A stretch of 28,287 nucleotides of DNA. Source: DASZVN01 sp035547055. Its GTDB lineage: Bacteria; Pseudomonadota; Alphaproteobacteria; Rhizobiales; Methylopilaceae. Below, piece after piece: positions 22,549-28,287 of the stretch (position 1 is the first letter of the stretch; each line of letters starts with the position of its first letter). The notes beneath the pieces are model-generated. The model was given only the letters and a program-made list of their open reading frames with translations, was not told the DNA's origin and did no database searches. Where the stretch lies: positions 1-28,287 of the forward strand of contig DASZVN010000228.1 of NCBI GenBank assembly GCA_035547055.1. The letters run 5' to 3'. The position numbers and the translations under genes are program-made.

Positions 22549-22932
22549 TCACATGTCGGCCAGGAGGCGGTCGAGCTCGGCGGTGGCTTCGGCGGTCGCC
22601 TCGGCGACTGCCGCGACGGCGGCATCGATGCCGCGGCCGCTCAGGGCTGCGCTTTCGAGCAGGTCGGCGGCGGCGGCGACCCGCGGCGCGCCGACGGCGC
22701 GGGCGGCGCCGAGCAGGAGATGGGCGATCTCGGTGCGGCCGCCGCGGTCGGTCGTGGCCTCGAGGCGGAACATCAGGCGCCGCGCCTGGCGGCGGAAGAT
22801 TTCCAGCGTTTCGCGCTCCAGGGCGCGGTCGCCCATGGTCTGCCGCGAGAGATGGACAAGGTCGATCGGCCGGCCGGCGGGCGAGGGAAACTCGCTGTCG
22901 CGGCGGACGGCGGCGGTACGCGCATGCAACAT
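22549..22932 (-). CDS. Stand-alone Hpt (histidine phosphotransfer) domain protein
   Basis: A 127-residue single-domain protein. After a short Ala/Arg-rich leader, PIDLVHLSRQTMGDRALERETLEIFRRQA (22-50) matches the first helices of alphaproteobacterial Hpt proteins. The phosphoacceptor is H71 in EIAHLLLGAARAVGAPRVAAAADLLE, where other Hpt proteins have HTLKGSARxxGA. The usual Lys after the His is replaced by Leu. The C-terminus is an Ala-rich helix. It would shuttle phosphate between receiver domains. The ATG at 22932 is the only good start but lacks a clear Shine-Dalgarno sequence. It is divergent from the SixA gene across a 141-bp gap (22933-23073), in which I saw no convincing promoter. Confidence 0.83.
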   Translation of the reverse strand: MLHARTAAVRRDSEFPSPAGRPIDLVHLSRQTMGDRALERETLEIFRRQARRLMFRLEATTDRGGRTEIAHLLLGAARAVGAPRVAAAADLLESAALSGRGIDAAVAAVAEATAEATAELDRLLADM

Positions 22933-23073
22933 GATTGGGGATACCCGGTGTACGCGGAACGTTGAACTTCGGCCTGGAAACGTCTCTCTTGGCGCGATGG
23001 CCATTTTAGGGCTTCCGGCCGAAAAATCGCCGGATGGCGTTAAGGATCCGTTTGCCGGAGCGGGAGGTGGAGA

Positions 23074-23583
23074 GTGCGGCTTCTGGTGCTGATCCGGCAC
23101 GCCAAGGCGGAGCGCGGTGCCGCCGACGACCGCGCCCGCCGCCTGACCGGGCAGGGCCGCGCCGACGCCGCGGCGCTCGGCCGCTGGCTCGCCGATGCCG
23201 GGCTCGATGCCGACCTCGTCCTGGTTTCGCCGGCGAAGCGGGCCGAGGAGACCTGGCGTCTCGCCGCCGAGGCGGGAGCACGGGGCCGGGCGGTCGGCTG
23301 CGATGCGCTCTACGACGCCAACCTTGACACCATCCTCGACCTCGTCGCGGGGTGCGGCGACGGGGTGGCAGCGCTCGGCGTGGTCGGCCACAATCCGACC
23401 CTGCAGGAGGCCGCCGACGCCTTGCTGGCGGAGCGGGACGGCGCGGCGCTCGGCGGCAGCTTTCCACCCGGGACGGCGGTGGCGCTGCGCTTCGACGTCG
23501 AACACTGGGCCGAGATACGGCCGGGCGAAGGGGCGCTCCATCGCTTTGCCACGCCGCGGCTGCTCGGCGCGGGCGGCGGATGA
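23074..23583 (+). CDS. sixA: SixA-type phosphohistidine phosphatase
   Basis: A 169-residue histidine phosphatase. LLVLIRHAKAERG carries the RHA catalytic His (H9), GRADAAALGRWLADAGLDADLVLVSPAKRAEET has the second Arg region, and GVVGHNPTLQEAADALL provides the later catalytic His. Small size and the RHAKAE form distinguish SixA from phosphoglycerate mutases. E. coli SixA removes phosphate from His of phosphotransfer proteins. The GTG at 23074 is preceded by GGGAGGTGGAGA. The stop overlaps the ycjX start (ATGA at 23580). It faces the Hpt gene, a plausible substrate. Confidence 0.93.
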   Translation: MRLLVLIRHAKAERGAADDRARRLTGQGRADAAALGRWLADAGLDADLVLVSPAKRAEETWRLAAEAGARGRAVGCDALYDANLDTILDLVAGCGDGVAALGVVGHNPTLQEAADALLAERDGAALGGSFPPGTAVALRFDVEHWAEIRPGEGALHRFATPRLLGAGGG

Positions 23584-25049
23584 GACTTTCCGACCTCCTG
23601 CACGAGGCGCGGATCGCGGCAGCAAGTGTTGCCGATGCCGCGGGCGATCTGGTCAACCCGACGGTGCGCCTCGGCGTGACCGGCCTCTCCGGCGCGGGCA
23701 AGACGGTCTTCATCACCGCGCTGGTGAATGCGCTGGTGCAGGGCGGCCGGCTGCCGCTGTTCCGCGCCGCGGCCGAGGGCCGGCTCGCCGCCGCCGGCCT
23801 CGCCCCGCAGCCCGATGACGCGGTGCCGCGCTTCGCGGTCGAGGACCACCTCGCGGCGCTGGTCGAGCGCCGCGAATGGCCGCAATCGACCCGCCGCATC
23901 GCCGAGCTGCGCGTCGTCCTCGACTATCAGCCCGCCGGCTTCTGGGGCCGGCAGCTCGGCCGGTCCCGCCTCACGCTCGACATCGTCGACTACCCCGGCG
24001 AATGGCTGCTCGACCTTGGTCTGCTCGAAAAGTCCTATGCCGAATGGTCGGCGGAAACCGTCGACGCGAGCCGCCGCGGCGCGCGGGCCTCGCTCGCGGC
24101 CAAGTTTCACGCCGCGCTCGCGGCTGCGTCGCCCGCGGGGCAGGCGACGGAGGCGGACGCCGCTGCGCTGGCGACGGCGTTCACCGCTTATCTCCGCGCC
24201 GCCCGGACTGCGCGCCACGCGCTCTCAGCCTTGCCTCCGGGGCGCTTCCTCATGCCCGGCGACCTCGAAAGCTCGCCGATGCTGACCTTCGCCCCGCTCG
24301 ATCTCGCCGCCGACGCTGTCGCGGCGCGCGGCTCGCTCCAGGCGATGATGGAGCGGCGCTACGGCGCTTATGTCGAGCACGTCGTCCGCCCGTTCTTCCG
24401 CGATCATTTTGCCCGGCTCGACCGCCAGATCGTCCTGGTCGACGTGCTGGCGACGCTGAATGCCGGCGCCGACGCCGTTGCCGACCTCGAGGCCGCGCTT
24501 GGCGACGTCCTCACCGCCTTCCGCCACGGCCGGAGCGGTTGGCTGAGCGGGCTGTGGCGGCCCGAGGTCGATCGCCTGCTGTTCGCCGCTACCAAAGCCG
24601 ACCACCTCCACCACACCAGCCACGACCGCCTGGAGGCGATCCTGGCGCGCCTGGTCGCGCGGGCGCGGCATCGTGCCGAGGGTGCCGGCGCCGCGGTCGA
24701 CGTGGTCGCGCTCGCCGCCGTCCGCGCCACCCGCGAGGGCACCGCCGAGCGGGGAGGCGAGACGCTGCCCGTCATCGTCGGCACGCCCGCGGCAGGCGAG
24801 ACGGTTGCCGGCGAACGCTATGACGGCGAGGAAGAGGTGGCGATCTTTCCCGGCGACCTCCCGGCCGATCCCGAGGTCGCGCTTCGCCCCGGCGGCTACC
24901 GTGCCGGGATGGATGCCGCCGACGCCGACCTCCGCTTCGTGCGGTTCCGCCCGCCGGCCGTTGCTCCAGCGCCCGATGGGGCGGTCCGGCTGCCGCATAT
25001 CCGGCTCGACCGGGCGCTCCAATTCCTCGTTGGCGACAAGCTGGCATGA
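23580..25049 (+). CDS. ycjX: YcjX family P-loop GTPase-like protein
   Basis: A 489-residue protein of the YcjX (DUF463) family. The Walker A motif is GVTGLSGAGKTVF (G35-T42 core). Further family sequence includes LTLDIVDYPGEWLLDLGLL, with DYPGEW in the position of the G3 switch, FLMPGDLESSPMLTFAPLD, and LLFAATKADHLHH, in which TKAD is the base-binding motif. The family is found beside ycjF and is associated with envelope stress in gammaproteobacteria; its role in alphaproteobacteria is not known to me. The ATG at 23580 overlaps the sixA stop, so the genes are coupled. The open frame upstream of this start is a shadow of sixA. Confidence 0.93.
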   Translation: MRLSDLLHEARIAAASVADAAGDLVNPTVRLGVTGLSGAGKTVFITALVNALVQGGRLPLFRAAAEGRLAAAGLAPQPDDAVPRFAVEDHLAALVERREWPQSTRRIAELRVVLDYQPAGFWGRQLGRSRLTLDIVDYPGEWLLDLGLLEKSYAEWSAETVDASRRGARASLAAKFHAALAAASPAGQATEADAAALATAFTAYLRAARTARHALSALPPGRFLMPGDLESSPMLTFAPLDLAADAVAARGSLQAMMERRYGAYVEHVVRPFFRDHFARLDRQIVLVDVLATLNAGADAVADLEAALGDVLTAFRHGRSGWLSGLWRPEVDRLLFAATKADHLHHTSHDRLEAILARLVARARHRAEGAGAAVDVVALAAVRATREGTAERGGETLPVIVGTPAAGETVAGERYDGEEEVAIFPGDLPADPEVALRPGGYRAGMDAADADLRFVRFRPPAVAPAPDGAVRLPHIRLDRALQFLVGDKLA

Positions 25050-25056
25050 CGTCGCC

Positions 25057-25141
25057 GGATGGCCGGGCTCGTCCCGGCCATCCACGACTCACTTTCGGAC
25101 GTATGCCGTAACTCTTGGATGCCCCGCCCAAGGCCGGGCAT
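25057..25141. repeat. Two palindromic repeats between ycjX and ycjF
   Basis: GGATGGCCGGG (25057-25067), loop CTCGT, CCCGGCCATCC (25073-25083) is a perfect 11-bp-arm hairpin starting 8 bp after the ycjX stop. A second, ATGCCCCGCC (25119-25128) with GGCCGGGCAT (25132-25141), has one mismatch. Both resemble dispersed repeats common in Rhizobiales. They fill most of the 140-bp gap and may lower read-through into ycjF. Confidence 0.75.
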
Positions 25142-25189
25142 GACGGGTGACGCTGGTGTAAATTCAAGTTTCTCCCCACATTGGCCGGC

Positions 25190-26185
25190 ATGAACGAGGC
25201 TCCGCGCAAGCCGATCGGTTTTCGCCTCGCCGAGCCAGACGCGGCCGGGCGGGTTGCGCTTGCGCCTTTGGCTGAGATCGAGCCACCCGAGGCGCCGAAC
25301 GATGCCGCGATCGTCGCGGCAGCCGCGCCAAGGCGCGGCTCGTTCCTGGTGCGCCTGTTCTGGGGAAGCCTCGGGGCGCTGGTCGCGATCCTGGTCGGGC
25401 TCGCGATCGACGACATGGTGGCGGCCCTGTTCGCCCGGCGCGATTGGCTTGGCTGGGCCGGCCTTGTGGTGGCGACAGTGTTCGGCCTCGCGGTCGTGCT
25501 GCTGGCCCTGCGCGAGGTCGCTGCCGTCGCCCGCCTCGCGCGGATCGACGCGCTCCGCGATCGCGCCGAGGCCGCGATCGCCGCCGACGACCGCGCGGAC
25601 GCGACCGCCATCGTCTCTGACCTGCAATCGCTCTACCGCGCGATGCCGCGCACCGCGCAGGCGCGGGCGCTGCTCCGCCGCCAGCAGGGCGAGATCATCG
25701 ACGGCGCCGACCTCGTGCACCTCGCCGAGCGTGAGCTGATGGCGCCGCTCGACGCCGAGGCCGCGCGGCTCGTTGGCGCCGCGGCCCGTCGCGTCGCCAT
25801 GGCGACCACCGTGATGCCCCGGGCGGTCCTCGACCTCGCTGTGGTCGCGGCGGTCGGCGTCCGGCTGATCCGCGGCGTCGCCGAGATCTATGGCGGCCGT
25901 CCCGGCACCTTCGGGTTTCTTCGCCTGCTCCGCCACGTGCTGGCGCATCTCGCGATCACTGGCGGCATGGCGGCGGGGCAGGGGCTGGTCGAAGGGCTGG
26001 TCGGCCACGGCATCGCCGCGCGCCTGTCGGCGCGGCTCGGTGAGGGCGTGATCAACGGCGTCCTCACAGCCCGGGTCGGCGTCGCCGCGATCGCGGTGTG
26101 CCGCCCGCTGCCGTTCTCGGCGGTGAAGGCGCCAACGGTGCGCGACGTCGCCGGCAGCCTGTTCGAGCGCGGCGAAGCGCCGTGA
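25190..26185 (+). CDS. ycjF: YcjF/TIGR01620 family membrane protein
   Basis: A 331-residue membrane protein of the YcjF family (DUF697-containing). A variable N-terminus with many Pro/Glu/Ala is followed by two membrane segments (LVRLFWGSLGALVAILVGLAI and LGWAGLVVATVFGLAVVLLAL). Next come REVAAVARLARIDALRDRAEAAIAADD and the C-terminal DUF697-like part (VMPRAVLDLAVVAAVGVRLIRGVAEIYGGRPG, HVLAHLAITGGMAAGQGLVEGLVGHG and the terminal VGVAAIAVCRPLPF). Its neighbour ycjX is its usual genomic partner. The ATG at 25190 is chosen over a TTG nine bases earlier; neither has a good Shine-Dalgarno sequence. Confidence 0.9.
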   Translation: MNEAPRKPIGFRLAEPDAAGRVALAPLAEIEPPEAPNDAAIVAAAAPRRGSFLVRLFWGSLGALVAILVGLAIDDMVAALFARRDWLGWAGLVVATVFGLAVVLLALREVAAVARLARIDALRDRAEAAIAADDRADATAIVSDLQSLYRAMPRTAQARALLRRQQGEIIDGADLVHLAERELMAPLDAEAARLVGAAARRVAMATTVMPRAVLDLAVVAAVGVRLIRGVAEIYGGRPGTFGFLRLLRHVLAHLAITGGMAAGQGLVEGLVGHGIAARLSARLGEGVINGVLTARVGVAAIAVCRPLPFSAVKAPTVRDVAGSLFERGEAP

Positions 26186-26541
26186 TCGAGCCTGGCGGCG
26201 ACGGCGAGATGGCCGCCGCCTCGATCGAGGCGATCGAGGCCCGGATCGAGATCCTGCGCGAGCGCATCGAGCGCTGCCGCAAGGCGATGATCCTGTCGCG
26301 CGGGGCAATCCGGTGTGGGGCCGGGCTGATCGGGCTGGCGCTGCTGCTCCCCGCTGCACGCAACGCCGTCGTCGTCCTGCTCGGACTCAGCGCCATCATT
26401 GCCGGCTTCACTTGGCTCGGCGCCAACAAGTCGACCAGGGAGGAGGCCGAGGCGGCCCTCGGCGAGGCGGAGGCCGATCGCGACGGCCTGATCGACGGCG
26501 TATCGATGCGCGACGTCGTGGTGCCGTTCCGCCTGCCTTAG
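26182..26541 (+). CDS. Small membrane protein of unknown function
   Basis: A 119-residue protein I cannot assign to a named family. The GTG at 26182 overlaps the ycjF stop (GTGA), and an ATG at 26209 is an alternative start. The protein has an amphipathic helix (IEAIEARIEILRERIERCRKAM), likely a coiled coil, then two close membrane segments (GAGLIGLALLLPAARNAVVVLLGLSAIIAGFTWLG), then a charged helix (STREEAEAALGEAEADRD) and a short tail. Tight coupling to ycjX-ycjF suggests it works with them. Its stop overlaps the stop of the convergent monooxygenase fragment by three bases. Confidence 0.72.
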   Translation: MIEPGGDGEMAAASIEAIEARIEILRERIERCRKAMILSRGAIRCGAGLIGLALLLPAARNAVVVLLGLSAIIAGFTWLGANKSTREEAEAALGEAEADRDGLIDGVSMRDVVVPFRLP

Positions 26542-27431
26542 CTCTGCGCGGCGATGGCGGCGGCGATGCCATGGGCCTGGATGCCCGCGTAGTGCAACTG
26601 CCCCGGCACGGTGCGTTGGCCGCAGAAGAACAGGCCAGGATAGGCCGTCGCCCTGCCGCAGACGAGCGGCAGGCCGTCCCCGCGCAAGGTGTCGTAATGG
26701 TCGGGCAGGAGGCTGCGAAGGTCGGGGCGGAAGCCGGTGGCCGCGACGATGACGTCCGGCGCCGCGCGCGATCCGTCGGTGAAATGCACGGTGGCGTCGT
26801 CGATCCGGGCAATGCCGGGCCGCACCTTGATCCGGCCGTCGCGGATCGCGCCGATCGTGCCGATATCGAGCAGAGGGATCTTCTCGTCCTCGGCGATCTG
26901 CGCGAAGGGGCCTTTGGCCGACAGCGGCAGGCCGAGGCGCTCGAGATTGCCCAGCGCCAGCCGGAGGACCGGCGCATCGAGCCGATCCGCGATGCGGTAG
27001 GGGATCCGGCGCTGCAAGAAGGCGACCAGAAAGATCGGTATCCCGAAGAGATCACGCGGCACCACGTTCACCGGGCTCCGCACCGACAGCGAGACTGGAA
27101 TTCCGGCTTCGGCGAGATCGAGCGCAATCTCGCCGCCCGAGTTGCCAAAGCCCACGACCAAGGCCTCCCGGCTGCCCGCGAACGACGCCGGGTTGGCGTA
27201 GTCGCGCGAGTGGATTAGGCGGCCGGTGTAGCTGGCAAGGCCCGGCCAATCCGGCTGGTTGGGCCAGTTCGCGATACCGGTCGCGACGACGACGTTCCTC
27301 GCGGTCAGCCGGCCGCGGTCGGTTTCGACCTCCCAGTCCGATGCCGGCTTCGTGATGTGGATCGCTTCGGTGCCGAAGCGCGGGGCGAGACCGTGATGGG
27401 CTGCGTATGCGTCGAGATAGACGATGACCTA
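26538..27431 (-). pseudogene. Flavin-containing monooxygenase, 5' part cut off by IS630 insertion
   Basis: The remaining 296 codons encode the C-terminal two thirds of an FMO/YUCCA-like NADPH-dependent monooxygenase. Visible parts are VIVYLDAYAAHHGLAPRFGT, NVVVATGIANWPNQP, the NADPH-binding VVGFGNSGGEIALDLAEAG, then VIVAATGFRPDLRSLLPD (the ATGxxPD-type motif) and GLFFCGQRTVPGQLHYAGIQAHGIAAAIA at the end. The N-terminal FAD-binding GxGxxG domain is missing: reading upstream, the frame meets a TAG at 27431-27429, exactly at the CTAG where the IS begins. The first part of the gene should lie beyond the other end of the element, outside the window. Internal starts exist but would give a protein without its FAD site, so it is almost certainly inactive. 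Confidence 0.88.
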
Positions 27432-27518
27432 GGGCGGGTTCAGTGATTTCCGATTCTGGTGGGGATTCCCAAATCGCTTGGCGGCTGCGAGTCCTTCCGT
27501 GTTGAGGCGGAGGGGATC

Positions 27519-27905
27519 ATGGCGCGGGCCTACAGCCAGGATTTGCGTGATCGGGTGATCGACGCGACGCTGTCGGGGACGCCGGCGCGGCATGCGGCGG
27601 CGCGGTTTGGGATCGGGGTGGCGACGGCGATCCGGTGGGCGCGTCGGGCGCGGGAGAGCGGGAACCGGCGGGCGGAGCGTCAGGGCCAGCCGCGCCGCTG
27701 CAAGCTCGATCCGCACCGCGACTTCATCTTCGGGCTGATGGCCGAGCAGCCGGACCTGACGATCAGCGAGCTGCAGGAGCGGCTGCTGGCCGAGCGCGGC
27801 GGGCGGGCGAGCCGGGCGACGATATGGATGTTCCTCGATCGGGCCGGCCTGACGTTCAAAAAAAGACCGCACATGCGGCGGAGCAGGACCGTCCGGACAT
27901 CCTGA
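27519..27905 (+). CDS. IS630-family transposase, N-terminal reading frame
   Basis: A 128-residue product starting MARAYSQDLRDRVIDATLSG, with GGCGGAGGGG before the ATG at 27519. It holds the helix-turn-helix region: ARHAAARFGIGVATAIRWARRARESG, then a second HTH-like part (LTISELQERLLAERGGRASRATIWMFLDRAGLTFKK) that binds the element's ends. The frame continues past a run of seven A (27858-27864) into RPHMRRSRTVRTS and stops at 27905. A -1 shift on the A run would join it to the catalytic frame. Confidence 0.88.
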   Translation: MARAYSQDLRDRVIDATLSGTPARHAAARFGIGVATAIRWARRARESGNRRAERQGQPRRCKLDPHRDFIFGLMAEQPDLTISELQERLLAERGGRASRATIWMFLDRAGLTFKKRPHMRRSRTVRTS

Positions 27906-28287
27906 AGCGGCGCCGCGCCTGGTTCGACGGCCAAGGCGAGCTCGATCCCGCGCGCCTCGTCTTCATCGACGAGACCTGGGCCTCGACCAACATGGCCCGC
28001 GCCCGTGGCCGGGCGCCCAGGGGCGAGCGGCTGCGCGCCGGCATCCCGCACGGCCATTGGAAGACCACCACCTTCGTCGCCGGCCTCCGCATCACCGGCA
28101 TGGTCGCGCCGATGGCCCTCGACGGGCCGATCAACGGCCGCACCTTCCAAGCCTATGTGGAGCAGGTCCTCGTGCCGGAACTCGAGCACGGCGATGTCGT
28201 CATCATGGACAACCTCGGCAGCCACAAGGGAGCGAGCGTCCGTGCCGCCATCGAAGCCGCCGGCGCCAGCCTGCTCTACCTGCCGCC
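27863..28287 (+). CDS. IS630-family transposase, catalytic frame (partial)
   Basis: In the -1 frame after the A7 run the sequence reads KTAHAAEQDRPDILKRRRAW, then LVFIDETWASTNMARARGRAPRGERL with the first catalytic Asp, HGHWKTTTFVAGLR, DGPINGRTFQAYVEQVLVPEL, and VVIMDNLGSHKG with the second Asp. The final Glu of the DDE triad lies beyond the window. It has no good start of its own and is expected as part of a frameshift fusion. If A8 was the ancestral state, the one-base loss would instead mean a dead transposase. Confidence 0.82.

Larger units (their letters stand above)
27432..28287 (+). mobile_element. IS630-family insertion sequence, right end outside window
   Basis: The element begins at the TA of a CTAG (27429-27432), the preferred target of IS630-family elements, which duplicate TA on insertion. 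The left end reads GGGCGGGTTCAGTGATTTCC and an 87-bp leader precedes the transposase start. The transposase continues to the window edge, so the right inverted repeat and second TA cannot be seen. The insertion interrupts a monooxygenase gene, so it came after that gene was in place. Confidence 0.85.

Noticed and set aside
23039..23053. Possible CtrA site TTAA-N7-TTTG between hpt and sixA
   Set aside because: Only six of eight consensus bases match, with the second half weak.

Overview
The window is about 28.3 kb of GC-rich DNA, roughly 70% G+C by eye. It comes from an alphaproteobacterium, most likely of the order Hyphomicrobiales. The evidence is a GcrA cell-cycle regulator with GANTC sites and a near-consensus CtrA box in its upstream region, a stand-alone Hpt protein, the gene order argD-argF-hslO, a Mth938-like gene plus a phytoene-synthase-like gene behind yajC-secD-secF, and dispersed palindromes of kinds common in this order. 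Most of the window is ordinary chromosomal core. No tRNA, rRNA, CRISPR array or phage module was seen. Only the IS element at the right edge is clearly mobile.

Layout. (1) 1-2308, minus: an MgtC/SapB membrane protein cut by the window edge, preceded by a GMC flavin oxidoreductase. (2) 2377-3695, plus: an ECF sigma factor coupled by ATGA to an RskA-like membrane anti-sigma factor with a Met-rich outer domain. (3) 3704-4669, minus: ispH. (4) 4789-5463, plus: an unrecognised lipoprotein. (5) 5623-9836, plus: yajC-secD-secF, then a Mth938-like protein and a degenerate phytoene/squalene-synthase-like protein. The last two are bacterial relatives of the mitochondrial complex I assembly factors NDUFAF3 and NDUFAF6. 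(6) 9951-11531, plus: an OmpA-domain protein with a long charged, disordered insert. (7) 11728-13646, plus: an HxlR regulator coupled to a MATE exporter. (8) 13722-17017, minus: hslO, argF and argD (transcribed argD to argF to hslO). (9) 17437-18751, plus: gcrA and a GH25 muramidase lipoprotein. (10) 18788-22475, minus: a four-gene glycosylation cluster (GT2, methyltransferase, GtrA, GT39). (11) 22549-26541: an Hpt protein (minus) facing sixA-ycjX-ycjF and a small membrane protein (plus). (12) 26538-28287: a flavin monooxygenase gene cut by an IS630-type element that runs off the right edge.

How the genes work together. SecD, SecF and YajC assist the Sec translocon. ArgD and ArgF supply ornithine-to-citrulline steps of arginine synthesis. 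The GT2/GtrA/GT39 set fits the lipid-linked sugar pathway: charge undecaprenyl phosphate, flip it, transfer the sugar to a surface polymer. SixA faces its expected substrate type, an Hpt domain, which suggests a local phosphorelay pair. Several intergenic gaps hold strong palindromes that probably act as terminators or belong to dispersed repeat families.
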